This document shows positions 21,163 to 30,516 of a DNA stretch of 64,000 nt, piece after piece. A program made the translations under genes and the position numbers. Every line of letters begins with the position of its first letter. The stretch's first letter is position 1. The notes below the pieces were generated by a model. It had not been told where the DNA came from, searched no databases, and saw only the letters and a program-made list of their open reading frames with translations. This stretch comes from Bradyrhizobium forestalis (GTDB lineage: Bacteria; Pseudomonadota; Alphaproteobacteria; Rhizobiales; Xanthobacteraceae): contig NZ_PGVG01000030.1 in assembly GCF_002795245.1 (NCBI RefSeq), forward strand, positions 1 through 64,000, read 5' to 3'.

Positions 21163-21720
21163 ATGGACTCTTTCGAACTCAATAAGATTCTCGGTGCCGT
21201 GCTCGGCACCTGTCTCGTTCTGCTGGTGACGAGCTTCACCGCGAGTGCGCTGTTCTCCCCCAAGATGCCGGAAAAGCCGGGTTTCGAGATCGCGGTGAAG
21301 GAAGATGCCGGCCATGGCAAGGAAGGTGGCGCCGCCGCCGCAGCCTCGTCCGAGCCGATCGAGAAGCTGCTCCAGACGGCCTCCGTCGAGAAGGGGGCTG
21401 CCGCCGCCAAGAAATGCGGCGCCTGCCACACGTTCGAGAAGGGCGGCCCGAATCGCGTCGGTCCGAACCTCTATGGCGTTGTCGGCGAGAAGAGGGGCGA
21501 GGGCCGCGGCGGCTTCAACTTCTCGGCTGCCATGAAGGCCAAGGGCGGCACCTGGACGTTCGACGACCTCAACAAGTTCATCGCCAATCCGAAGGGCTTC
21601 ATCCCGGGCACCGCGATGGGCTTCGCCGGCATCCCGAAGGACTCCGAGCGCGCCGACGTCATCGCCTATCTGAACTCGTTGTCGGAGCATCCGCAGCCGC
21701 TGCCGACCGCGTCGAAGTAA
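21163..21720 (+). CDS. cycM: Membrane-anchored cytochrome c (CycM type)
   Basis: 185 residues. An uncleaved membrane anchor (about residues 9-30) is followed by a Lys/Gly/Ala-rich linker and a class I cytochrome c domain with the haem motif CGACH at 85-89 and a distal methionine in PGTAMGFAG. The arrangement and length match CycM of Bradyrhizobium japonicum, which carries electrons from the bc1 complex to the aa3-type oxidase (established knowledge). The start MDSFELNK at 21163 is chosen over 21112, which would add a Cys/Pro-rich stretch before the anchor. Confidence 0.88.
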   Translation: MDSFELNKILGAVLGTCLVLLVTSFTASALFSPKMPEKPGFEIAVKEDAGHGKEGGAAAAASSEPIEKLLQTASVEKGAAAAKKCGACHTFEKGGPNRVGPNLYGVVGEKRGEGRGGFNFSAAMKAKGGTWTFDDLNKFIANPKGFIPGTAMGFAGIPKDSERADVIAYLNSLSEHPQPLPTASK

Positions 21721-21749
21721 GGCCCCCAGAACCCATTTCGCAAATGTGC

Positions 21750-21780
21750 GGCCAGGCTGAAAAGCCTGGCCGTTTCCTTA
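21750..21780 (+). terminator. Intrinsic terminator of cycM
   Basis: Stem GGCCAGGC / GCCTGGCC with loop TGAAAA, followed by GTTTCCTTA, 30 bases after the cycM stop. Confidence 0.8.
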
Positions 21781-21932
21781 TCCGGGCCTCGCGATGACGT
21801 TATCGGGGCGTTTGGCCGCATCCGATAAGCTGCCGGGGCTTCCAAGATGAGGAAAAAGCAACATATTCGGTCGAAACCTCGCCTATATTGGGACCTTAAA
21901 GGAGTAGCCTCCTTCAAGACAGGGATGTTGAT

Positions 21933-23843
21933 TTGGCCATTACCCGACGCGATCTCCTGCTCACCGGCACTGCTGTCGCAGCGCTTCCCGCCCTCGGTTC
22001 CGTCGCGGGCATTCCGATCATTGGTGCCGCGCAGGCGCAATCAGCGAGTGAGCTGCCTTGGCGCCATGCGTTGTCGCTGTTCGGTGACATCAAGTACCCC
22101 GCCGATTTCAAGCGCTTCGATTACGTCAATCCGGACGCGCCGAAGGGCGGCGTCGTGAGACAGATTGCGGTTGGGACCTTCGATAATTTCAATTATGTGG
22201 TCTCGGGGGTGAAGGGTGCGCTCGCCGCGCCAGTTCCCCTCATCTATGATACCCTGACAACCAGCTCGTTGGACGAGGTATCGACCGAATACGGGCTGCT
22301 GGCTGAAGCTCTCAGCCATCCGAAGGATTTTTCGTTTGTCGTCTATCGACTGCGTTCGGAAGCAAAGTGGCACGACGGCAAACCTGTCACGCCAGACGAC
22401 GTGATCTTCTCGCTTGATGTGCTGAAGAAGAACCATCCGTTCTACTCAGCCTACTACAGGCATGTCGTCGGTGTCGAAAAGATAGGTGATAGCGCCATCA
22501 AGTTCACCTTCGATTCACCTGGAAATCGCGAGTTGCCGCAGATTGTCGGTCAACTCGTTGTTCTTCCGAAGCATTGGTGGGAGGGAACGGACGCACAAGG
22601 CCGGAAGCGCGACGTTACAGCGACCACGCTTGAGATTCCGCTGGGCTCCGGTCCCTACAGGATCAAGGATTTTGTCGCTGGTCGAAGCGTCGTGCTCGAA
22701 CGGGCGAAGGATTATTGGGCGCGTGATCTCAACGTCAATGTTGGGCGCAATAATTTTGACGAGCTGCACTACGACTATTTTCGGGACGTGACCGTCGCGA
22801 TCGAGGCGTTCAAGGCCGATCAGGTGGATTGGCGTACCGAAAACAGCGCGAAGAACTGGGCAACTGCCTACGACTTCCCGGCCGTGTCCGAAAAGCGTGT
22901 GATCCTGGAAGAGTTTCCCAATCGCAGCTCAGGCGTCATGCAAGCCTTCGTGCCGAATCTGCGACGCGCCAAGTTCAGCGATCCGCGCGTGCGCCGTGCA
23001 CTGAACTGTGCTTTCGATTTCGAGGAGATGAACAAGCAGATCTTCTTTGGGCAATACAAGCGCATCAACAGTTATTTCGATGGCATTGATGAGTTGATGG
23101 CCACGGGCTTGCCGCAGGGAAAGGAGTTGGAAACTCTAGAAGCCGTCCGCTCCGAGGTCCCACCGGAGGTATTCACGACGCCCTATACCAACCCGGTCGG
23201 CGGCAGCGCGGAGGCAGTGCGTGAAAACCTGCGTGAGGCGCTCAGGCTAATGAAGGAGGCGGGCTTTGAGGTTCGTGATCGAAAGCTCGTTAGCATTGCA
23301 AGTGGCGAGCCGCTGACGATCGAGTTGCTGTCCCGCACCGACGATCCCGCTTTCGAACGTGTCGCTCTGTTCTACAAGCCTTCTCTGGAGCGGATCGGTA
23401 TTTCGGTTTCTGTTCGCAACGTGGATTCGATCCAGTACGAAAACAGGCTTCGCAACTGGGACTATGATGTCCTGACGATTGCGTCATGGAGCGAGTCGCC
23501 TTCGCCGGGCAACGAGCAGCGCGAGTTCTGGGGTTCGAAGGCAGCCGATACGGTCGGCTCGCGCAACATGGCCGGTATCAAGAATCCCGCCGTGGACAAG
23601 TTGATCGAGCGAGTAATTTTCGCCAAAGATCGTGGTGATCTTGTTGCGGCCACAAAGGCCTTGGATCGCGTCCTCCTGTGGAATCACTATGTCGTGCCGC
23701 AATGGAACTATCCGAAGGTGCGAACGGCGCGCTGGGATCGGTACGGCCGGCCAGCGGAATTGCCGAGGTATGGCGCGTCCGGCTTCCCGTTCATCTGGTG
23801 GTACGACGCAGACAAGGCGGCGCGGATCGCAAAGAAGTCGTGA
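21933..23843 (+). CDS. Peptide ABC transporter substrate-binding protein (YejA-like), first of a tandem pair
   Basis: 636 residues from a TTG at 21933, with AGGGA seven bases upstream; no ATG or GTG in frame fits better. The N-terminus MAITRRDLLLTG with an AQAQ cleavage region is a Tat-type signal peptide. The mature part has the family 5 solute-binding pattern (HALSLFGDIKYPADFKRFDYVNPDAPKGG, RSEAKWHDGKPVTPDDVIFSLDVLKKN, EIPLGSGPYRIKDF). Codon use is visibly less GC-biased than in the second copy at 23858, which suggests different histories. It begins the YejABEF-type importer operon. Confidence 0.88.
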   Translation: MAITRRDLLLTGTAVAALPALGSVAGIPIIGAAQAQSASELPWRHALSLFGDIKYPADFKRFDYVNPDAPKGGVVRQIAVGTFDNFNYVVSGVKGALAAPVPLIYDTLTTSSLDEVSTEYGLLAEALSHPKDFSFVVYRLRSEAKWHDGKPVTPDDVIFSLDVLKKNHPFYSAYYRHVVGVEKIGDSAIKFTFDSPGNRELPQIVGQLVVLPKHWWEGTDAQGRKRDVTATTLEIPLGSGPYRIKDFVAGRSVVLERAKDYWARDLNVNVGRNNFDELHYDYFRDVTVAIEAFKADQVDWRTENSAKNWATAYDFPAVSEKRVILEEFPNRSSGVMQAFVPNLRRAKFSDPRVRRALNCAFDFEEMNKQIFFGQYKRINSYFDGIDELMATGLPQGKELETLEAVRSEVPPEVFTTPYTNPVGGSAEAVRENLREALRLMKEAGFEVRDRKLVSIASGEPLTIELLSRTDDPAFERVALFYKPSLERIGISVSVRNVDSIQYENRLRNWDYDVLTIASWSESPSPGNEQREFWGSKAADTVGSRNMAGIKNPAVDKLIERVIFAKDRGDLVAATKALDRVLLWNHYVVPQWNYPKVRTARWDRYGRPAELPRYGASGFPFIWWYDADKAARIAKKS

Positions 23844-23857
23844 AGGACATTTCACGC

Positions 23858-25732
23858 ATGACGCAGCTTTCACGCCGGCATGTGCTGGTCCTGGGTGCAG
23901 GCGGTGCGCTCGGCGTCGCCCTGTCGCGCCGCGCGGCGGCGTCGGAAGGGCCGGTCGAGGCCCACGGCATCTCCGCCTTCGGTGACCTCAAATACCCCGC
24001 AGACTTCCATCATTTCGACTACGTCAACCTCGATGCGCCGAAGGGCGGCGCATTCTCGCTCATCCCGTCGGTGCGCGCCTACAATCAGTCCTATCAGACC
24101 TTCAACTCGCTCAATGCCTTCATCTTGAAAGGCGACGGCGCGCAAGGCATGGACATGACGTTCTCGCCGCTGATGGCGCGCGCAAATGACGAACCGGACG
24201 CGATGTACGGGCTTGCCGCCAAATCCGTGCAGATCTCGCCGGACAAGCTTGTCTATCGCTTCACCATGCGGCCCGAGGCGAAATTCCACGACGGGACCAG
24301 GCTCACCGCGCACGACGCGGCCTTTTCGCTGACGGCGCTGAAGACCAAGGGACATCCGCTGATCATCGTGCAGATGCGCGACATGGTCAGTGCGGAGGCT
24401 CTCGATGACGCGACGCTGGTCGTCACCTTTGCCAAGGGACGCGCGCGCGACGTCCCGCTCTATGTCGCGGGCCTGCCGGTCTTCTCGAAGGCCTATTACG
24501 CCTCCCGCCCGTTCGACGAGTCGTCGCTGGAGATCCCGCTCGGCTCGGGTCCGTACAAGGTGGGCAGGTTCGAGGTCAATCGCTACATCGAGTTCGAGCG
24601 GGTCAAGGACTGGTGGGCGGCCGATCTCCCGGTCTGCCGCGGCAGCTACAATTTCGATGTCGTGCGCTATGAGTTCTATCGCGATCGCGATGTCGCCTTC
24701 GAGGGTTTCACCGGCAAGAGCTATCTCTATCGCGAGGAGTTCACCTCGCGCATCTGGGCGACGCGCTACGACTTCCCGGCCGCGAAGGATGGCCGCGTCA
24801 AGCTGGAGGTCGTGCCCGACGACACGCCGTCCGGCGCGCAAGGCTGGTTCATCAACACGCGGCGCGACAAATTTAGGGATCCGCGGGTGCGCGAGGCCCT
24901 GATCAACGCCTTCGATTTCGAGTGGACCAACAAGACCATCATGTACGGCGCCTATGCTCGTACGGTGTCGCCGTTCCAGAATTCGGACCTCATGGCGGGC
25001 AATGCGCCGCCTTCGCCGGAAGAGCTGAAGCTGCTGGAGCCGTTTCGCGGCCAAGTTCCGGCCGACGTTTTCGCTGCGCCGTTCACGCCGCCGGTCACAG
25101 ACGGCTCCGGGCAAGACCGCAGCCTGTTGCGCAAGGCGCAGCAACTGCTGAACGAAGCCGGCGTGCCGATCAAGGATGGCAAGCGGGTGCTGCCGAATGG
25201 CGAGGTGTTCAGGATCGAGTTCCTGCTGGATGAGCCTTCCTTCCAGCCGCATCATGCGCCCTACATCAAGAATCTCGCGACGCTCGGCATCGAGGCGAGC
25301 GTCCGCCTGGTCGATGCCGTGCAGCACAAGGCGCGGCAGGAAGATTTCGATTTCGACATGACAATCCAGCGCTTCAGCATGTCGGCGACGCCGGGCGATG
25401 CGATGCGTGCGTTCTTCTCCTCGCAGGTGGCGAACACCAAAGGCTCATACAATCTCGCCGGCGTCGCCAGCCCGGCGATCGATGCCATGATCGAGAAGAT
25501 CATGGCGGCTGACAGCCGCGAAGAGTTGACCGTCGCCTGTCGCGCTTTCGATCGCCTGTTCCGCGCCGGCCGCTATTGGGTGCCGCAATGGTACAACAAG
25601 ACGCACCGGCTGGCTTATTGGGATCAGTTCGGCCATCCGCATAAGCTGCCGCGTTATGCCAACGGTGTCGGCGCGCCTGACATCTGGTGGCATGAACCCG
25701 CCAAGGCGGCCAAGCTCGAGCAGGCGAAATAG
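23858..25732 (+). CDS. yejA: Peptide ABC transporter substrate-binding protein (YejA-like), second of the pair
   Basis: 624 residues, start MTQLSRRHVLVLGAGG at 23858 with GAAGGA upstream; Tat-like twin arginine and an AAAS cleavage region. Family 5 binding protein features: ISAFGDLKYPADFHHFDYVNLDAPKGG, RPEAKFHDGTRLTAHDAAFSLTALKTKG, EIPLGSGPYKVGRF. It begins 15 bases after the first copy and ends two bases before the permease gene yejB. It most likely delivers oligopeptides or peptide-like compounds to the permeases. Confidence 0.9.
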   Translation: MTQLSRRHVLVLGAGGALGVALSRRAAASEGPVEAHGISAFGDLKYPADFHHFDYVNLDAPKGGAFSLIPSVRAYNQSYQTFNSLNAFILKGDGAQGMDMTFSPLMARANDEPDAMYGLAAKSVQISPDKLVYRFTMRPEAKFHDGTRLTAHDAAFSLTALKTKGHPLIIVQMRDMVSAEALDDATLVVTFAKGRARDVPLYVAGLPVFSKAYYASRPFDESSLEIPLGSGPYKVGRFEVNRYIEFERVKDWWAADLPVCRGSYNFDVVRYEFYRDRDVAFEGFTGKSYLYREEFTSRIWATRYDFPAAKDGRVKLEVVPDDTPSGAQGWFINTRRDKFRDPRVREALINAFDFEWTNKTIMYGAYARTVSPFQNSDLMAGNAPPSPEELKLLEPFRGQVPADVFAAPFTPPVTDGSGQDRSLLRKAQQLLNEAGVPIKDGKRVLPNGEVFRIEFLLDEPSFQPHHAPYIKNLATLGIEASVRLVDAVQHKARQEDFDFDMTIQRFSMSATPGDAMRAFFSSQVANTKGSYNLAGVASPAIDAMIEKIMAADSREELTVACRAFDRLFRAGRYWVPQWYNKTHRLAYWDQFGHPHKLPRYANGVGAPDIWWHEPAKAAKLEQAK

Positions 25733-25734
25733 CC

Positions 25735-26844
25735 ATGAGCGCCTATATCGCCCGCCGCATTCTCTTGATGATCCCGACGCTGCTCGGGATCCTCTTCGTG
25801 TCCTTCGTCGTCGTGCAATTCGCGCCGGGCGGCCCGGTCGAGCGCGTGATCGCGCAGCTTTCGGGCGCCGACACCGGCGGCACGTCGCGCATTTCGGGCG
25901 GCGGCGATTTTGCGCAGCGCGCACCTGGGCAAGTCGGTGCCGGCGGCGACGCCATCAACTCGAAATATCGCGGTGCGCAGGGGCTCGACCCTGACTTCAT
26001 CAAGAAGCTGGAGGTGCAGTTCGGCTTCGACAAGCCGGCCCCGGAACGCTTTCTGCTGATGGTGTGGAATTTCGCCCGGTTCGACTTCGGCAAGAGCTAT
26101 TTTCGCGACGTCAGCGTGCTCCAGCTCATCAAGGAGAAGCTGCCCGTCTCGATCTCGCTCGGCATCTGGCTGACGCTGCTGACCTATCTGATCTCGATCC
26201 CGCTCGGCATTCGCAAGGCGGTGAGTGACGGCGCGCGTTTCGACACCTGGACGTCGACGGTGCTCGTGCTCGGCTATGCGATTCCCGGCTTTCTGTTTGC
26301 GATCCTCCTGATCATCCTGTTTGCCGGTGGCTCGTTCTTCAACTGGTTCCCGCTGCGCGGACTGACCTCGGACGGCTGGTCGCAGTTTCCCTGGTACTGG
26401 AAGATCCTCGACTATTTCTGGCATCTGACGCTGCCGCTGATCGCCATGGGGTTGGGTGCGTTCACCACCATGACCTTCCTGACCAAGAACTCGTTCCTGG
26501 ACGAGATTCGCAAGCAATACGTCATGACCGCGCGCGCCAAGGGCTGCAGTGAGAACCGGGTGCTCTACGGCCACGTCTTCCGCAACGCGATGCTGATCGT
26601 GATCGCCGGCTTCCCCGGGACGTTCATCCACGCCTTCTTTTCAGGCTCGCTTCTGATCGAGACCATCTTCACGCTGGACGGGCTCGGGCTGCTCAGCTTC
26701 GAGAGCGTGCTGAACCGCGACTATCCCGTGGTGTTCGGCACGCTCTACATCTTTTCGCTGGTCGGACTCGTGATCAACCTGATCTCCGACCTGACCTATA
26801 TGTGGATCGACCCCCGCATCGATTTCGAGGCACGGGAGGTCTGA
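25735..26844 (+). CDS. yejB: Peptide ABC transporter permease YejB
   Basis: 369 residues. Typical binding-protein-dependent permease: N-terminal membrane segment IARRILLMIPTLLGILFVSFVVVQFAPGGP, a periplasmic loop of about 110 residues, then five further membrane segments and the EAA motif region in RKQYVMTARAKGCSENRVLYGHVFRNAM. The TGA overlaps the ATG of yejE by one base (TGATG). Confidence 0.93.
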   Translation: MSAYIARRILLMIPTLLGILFVSFVVVQFAPGGPVERVIAQLSGADTGGTSRISGGGDFAQRAPGQVGAGGDAINSKYRGAQGLDPDFIKKLEVQFGFDKPAPERFLLMVWNFARFDFGKSYFRDVSVLQLIKEKLPVSISLGIWLTLLTYLISIPLGIRKAVSDGARFDTWTSTVLVLGYAIPGFLFAILLIILFAGGSFFNWFPLRGLTSDGWSQFPWYWKILDYFWHLTLPLIAMGLGAFTTMTFLTKNSFLDEIRKQYVMTARAKGCSENRVLYGHVFRNAMLIVIAGFPGTFIHAFFSGSLLIETIFTLDGLGLLSFESVLNRDYPVVFGTLYIFSLVGLVINLISDLTYMWIDPRIDFEAREV

Positions 26845-28022
26845 TGACGATCACCGCGCCGACGCCGATTGAAACCACAGCGAAGTCGCCGCTCGGCGAT
26901 GCCGTTCCGATCACGCGCAAGTCCTTCGCGCCTTCGCCACTCAACAGGCGGCGTTGGCAGAACTTCAAAGCCAACCGGCGCGGCTACTGGTCGTTCTGGA
27001 TCTTCATCGGCTTGTTCGTGGTCTCGCTGTTCGCGGAACTGATTGCCAATGACCGGCCCTTCCTGATCAAATTCGACGGCCGTCTCTATTGGCCGGCCTT
27101 CGTGACCTATTCGGAGACGACCTTCGGCGGCGATTTCGAGACCGCGGCCGACTATCGCGACCCGTACTTGCAGAAGCTGATCAAGGACAAGGGCGGCAGT
27201 ATTGTCTGGCCGCTGATCCGTTACTCCTACGACACGCACAATCTCGACCTGCCGACGCCCGCGCCGTCGCCGCCAACCTGGATGCTGACGGAGAAGCAGT
27301 GCCAGCCGGTGGTGGAGAAGAAGGGGCTGAAGAGCTGCCGCGATCTTGAATACAACTGGCTCGGTACCGACGATCAGGGGCGTGACGTGGTGGCGCGGCT
27401 GATCTACGGCTTCCGCATCTCGGTGCTGTTTGGACTTTGCCTCACCATCGTCTCGTCCGTCATCGGTATCGCAGCGGGGGCGGTGCAGGGCTATTTCGGC
27501 GGCCGGGTCGATCTCATCTTCCAGCGCTTCATCGAGATCTGGACGGCTATACCCTCGCTCTACCTGCTCCTGATCCTGTCCTCGGTGCTCGTGCCCGGCT
27601 TCTTCGTGCTGCTTGGCATCCTGCTACTGTTCTCCTGGGTCTCGCTGGTCGGTCTCGTGCGGGCCGAATTCCTGCGCGGCCGCAATTTCGAGTACATCCA
27701 GGCGGCGCGGGCGCTCGGCGTTTCCAACCCCGTCATCATGTTCCGCCACCTCCTGCCGAACGCGATGGTCGCGACCATGACGTTCCTGCCCTTCATCGTG
27801 TCGAGCTCCGTGATGACACTGACGGCCCTCGATTTCCTCGGCTTCGGCCTGCCGCCGGGATCGCCTTCGCTCGGCGAATTGCTGTCGCAGGCCAAGGCCA
27901 ATGTGCAGGCGCCCTGGCTCGGCTTTTCCGGCTTCTTCTCTGTCGCGATCATGCTATCGCTGTTGATCTTCATCGGCGAAGCCGTGCGTGACGCGTTCGA
28001 TCCGCGCAAGACGTTCAGGTGA
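26844..28022 (+). CDS. yejE: Peptide ABC transporter permease YejE
   Basis: 392 residues. N-terminal segment with SPLNRRRWQNFKANRRGYWSFWIF (the N-terminal domain of OppC-like permeases), a long periplasmic insert with two cysteines typical of YejE, the LGTDDQGRDVVARLIYG motif and the EAA loop IQAARALGVSNPVIMFRHLLPNAM. The start at 26844 overlaps the yejB stop; the frame extends further upstream but that part is out of place within yejB. Confidence 0.93.
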   Translation: MTITAPTPIETTAKSPLGDAVPITRKSFAPSPLNRRRWQNFKANRRGYWSFWIFIGLFVVSLFAELIANDRPFLIKFDGRLYWPAFVTYSETTFGGDFETAADYRDPYLQKLIKDKGGSIVWPLIRYSYDTHNLDLPTPAPSPPTWMLTEKQCQPVVEKKGLKSCRDLEYNWLGTDDQGRDVVARLIYGFRISVLFGLCLTIVSSVIGIAAGAVQGYFGGRVDLIFQRFIEIWTAIPSLYLLLILSSVLVPGFFVLLGILLLFSWVSLVGLVRAEFLRGRNFEYIQAARALGVSNPVIMFRHLLPNAMVATMTFLPFIVSSSVMTLTALDFLGFGLPPGSPSLGELLSQAKANVQAPWLGFSGFFSVAIMLSLLIFIGEAVRDAFDPRKTFR

Positions 28023-28029
28023 GGGCGTG

Positions 28030-29667
28030 ATGGACGCTATCAACCAGCCTCTGCTCAGCGTACGCGAACTCTCGGTGGCCTTCCACCAGGGCGGCGCCAC
28101 CACGCTCGCGGTCGACAAGGTCTCGTTCCAGATCAAGCGCGGCGAGTGCGTGGCGCTGGTCGGCGAGTCCGGCTCCGGCAAGTCGGTCAGTGCGCTCTCG
28201 ATCCTGAAGCTGCTGCCGTACCCGAACGCCTCGCATCCCTCGGGCAGCATCCGTTTCAAGGGGCAGGAGCTGATCGACCAATCCGAGCAGCAGATGCGGG
28301 AGCTCAGGGGCAGCGATATCTCCATCATCTTCCAGGAGCCGATGACCTCGCTCAATCCGCTGCACACGATCGAGGCGCAGATCGGTGAGATCATCCAGCT
28401 GCACAATCCGACCAGCAATGCCGAGGCGCGCAAGCGGACGCTGGAATTGCTGACGCAGGTCGGCATCCCAGAGCCAGAGACGCGGCTGAAGAGCTATCCG
28501 CACCAGCTCTCCGGCGGCCAGCGCCAGCGCGTGATGATCGCGATGGCGCTCGCCAACGAGCCGGACCTGTTGATCGCGGACGAGCCGACCACGGCGCTCG
28601 ACGTCACCGTGCAGGCGCAGATCCTGGCGCTGCTCGCCGAGATCCGTTTGCGGCTCGGCATGAGCCTCTTGTTCATCACCCACGATCTTGGCATCGTGCG
28701 CCGCATCGCCGACACGGTTTGCGTCATGAAGGGCGGCGTGATCGTCGAGCAGGGGCCGGTCGAGCAGGTCTTCAAGACGCCGAAACATCCCTATACGCGC
28801 GACCTGCTCGCGGCGGAGCCGAAGCCCGATCCGGCGCCGCCGCAGCCGAACGCGCCGGTGGTGATGTCGGCCAATGATTTGAAAGTGTGGTTTCCAATCA
28901 GGCGCGGCCTGATGCGCAAGACGGTCGGCCACATCAAGGCTGTCGACGGCGTCAGCGTCGCCGTGCGCAAGGGCGAGACGCTCGGTGTGGTCGGCGAGTC
29001 CGGCTCGGGCAAGACCACGCTGGGGCTCGCGCTGCTGCGATTGATCTCCTCCAACGGGCGCATCGTGTTCTTAGGGAACGACATCCAGGGCCTGCGCTTC
29101 AAGGAGATGCGCCCCTTCCGGCGCGACATGCAGATCGTGTTCCAGGACCCGTTCGGCTCGCTCTCACCGCGCATGTCGGTCGCCGACATCATCGCCGAAG
29201 GGCTGTCCGTGCATCAGCCGAAGCTGTCGCACGAGGAACGCGAGGCGCGCGTCGTCAAGGCGCTGGAGGATGTCGGGCTCAATCCGGATACGCGCTTCCG
29301 CTATCCGCATGAATTCTCCGGTGGCCAGCGCCAGCGCATCAGCATCGCGCGAGCGGTGGTGCTGGAGCCGGATTTCGTCGTGCTGGACGAGCCAACCAGC
29401 GCGCTCGACATGCTGTTCCAGGCGCAGATGGTCGATCTGTTGCGCGAGCTCCAGCGCAAGCGCGACCTCACCTACATGTTCATCTCGCACGATCTGCGCG
29501 TCGTCGCTTCGCTCGCCAGCCATCTCATCGTGATGCGCGGCGGCAAGGTGGTCGAGGAGGGGCAAGCGGCCCAGCTGTTCAGGAATCCGAAGACGGATTA
29601 CACCCGCGCGCTGTTCGCCGCGGCGTTCCGGCTGGAGACGGCCGGGAACGGCTCGGTGGCGACGTAA
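28030..29667 (+). CDS. yejF: Peptide ABC transporter ATP-binding protein YejF (two fused ATPase domains)
   Basis: 545 residues with two complete ATPase domains. First: GESGSGKSVSA, signature LSGGQRQRVMIAMALANEP, Walker B LLIADEPTTALD. Second: GESGSGKTTLGLALL, FSGGQRQRISIARAVVLEP, FVVLDEPTSALD. The fusion of two ATPases is the standard arrangement for YejF/GsiA-type importers. Last gene of the importer operon, ending six bases from the convergent NlpC/P60 gene. Confidence 0.94.
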   Translation: MDAINQPLLSVRELSVAFHQGGATTLAVDKVSFQIKRGECVALVGESGSGKSVSALSILKLLPYPNASHPSGSIRFKGQELIDQSEQQMRELRGSDISIIFQEPMTSLNPLHTIEAQIGEIIQLHNPTSNAEARKRTLELLTQVGIPEPETRLKSYPHQLSGGQRQRVMIAMALANEPDLLIADEPTTALDVTVQAQILALLAEIRLRLGMSLLFITHDLGIVRRIADTVCVMKGGVIVEQGPVEQVFKTPKHPYTRDLLAAEPKPDPAPPQPNAPVVMSANDLKVWFPIRRGLMRKTVGHIKAVDGVSVAVRKGETLGVVGESGSGKTTLGLALLRLISSNGRIVFLGNDIQGLRFKEMRPFRRDMQIVFQDPFGSLSPRMSVADIIAEGLSVHQPKLSHEEREARVVKALEDVGLNPDTRFRYPHEFSGGQRQRISIARAVVLEPDFVVLDEPTSALDMLFQAQMVDLLRELQRKRDLTYMFISHDLRVVASLASHLIVMRGGKVVEEGQAAQLFRNPKTDYTRALFAAAFRLETAGNGSVAT

Positions 29668-29673
29668 CGTCCG

Positions 29674-30516
29674 TCACAGCCGCTTGATCGCGACGATCTC
29701 GCTGCCGGCTTGCCTGATCCGCGCGATCGCCGGCTCGATCGGCTCGATCACCGTCGCCATGTGATGCGCATTGGCGTGAACCATGGTGCTGGCGTCGCGG
29801 ACGATGGCGACGTGGCCTTTCCAGAAGATCAGATCGCCGCGCAGCAAGCTGCCTCGCTCATGCGGCTCCAGCGTGCGGCCGAGGCCGGCCTGCTGCATGT
29901 CGCTGTCGCGCGGGCAGCCGATGCCTGCGGATGTCAGCGAGACCTGCACCAGGCCCGAGCAGTCGATGCCAAAACTGCTCTTGCCGCCCCAGAGATAGGG
30001 CGTGCCGACGAAGTTTTCGGCGACGGCGACGAAATCTGGCTCGCGATGATCGAGTGGGGCGAGGTGCGTCTTGGGCAAGAACATCCCTTCACGGGTGACC
30101 GCGAAGGCCCCATCCTCGCGCACGATTGTGAGCTTTGAACCCAGCAGGAGCGCGTCAGCCGGAGGCAGCTTGATCGACGGGCCGGGGAACGCAAGCGTCC
30201 GGAGTACGCTGACCTTGTGTGTCGGCGCGGCCGTCGGCTTCGAGAGTGCCGCATCGGGAAGCCAGCCTACGTAGCCATCGTCATTGAGTTGGCCCCAGGC
30301 CCAACCTTCGCCGTTGCGGTCGTAGACCGTGACGCGCTCACCCCGCAGCGCCTCCGTCATCAGCATCGCGTTCGGGGATGGCTGCTCGCGCATCGGGGCG
30401 ATCGCGTCGATCACCTCGAATTCTTCCCCGGCGACGAAGCGCTCCGCCGCGACCTTGCCTTCGAGATATTTCGCGGCGAGGTCGCCGCGCGCCGGTGTTA
30501 TTCGCGGATCATGCAT
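29674..30516 (-). CDS. NlpC/P60 family protein with SH3-like domain
   Basis: 280 residues. N-terminal bacterial SH3-like region (MREQPSPNAMLMTEALRGERVTVYDRNGEGWAWGQLNDDGYVGWLPDAAL), then a C-terminal NlpC/P60 papain-like domain: catalytic cysteine in FGIDCSGLVQVSL, histidine in WKGHVAIV, third polar residue in NAHHMATV. No signal peptide is visible, so it may be cytoplasmic and act on imported muropeptide fragments. It overlaps the aminopeptidase gene by eight bases and converges on the Yej importer, pointing to peptide recycling. Confidence 0.87.
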   Translation of the reverse strand: MHDPRITPARGDLAAKYLEGKVAAERFVAGEEFEVIDAIAPMREQPSPNAMLMTEALRGERVTVYDRNGEGWAWGQLNDDGYVGWLPDAALSKPTAAPTHKVSVLRTLAFPGPSIKLPPADALLLGSKLTIVREDGAFAVTREGMFLPKTHLAPLDHREPDFVAVAENFVGTPYLWGGKSSFGIDCSGLVQVSLTSAGIGCPRDSDMQQAGLGRTLEPHERGSLLRGDLIFWKGHVAIVRDASTMVHANAHHMATVIEPIEPAIARIRQAGSEIVAIKRL

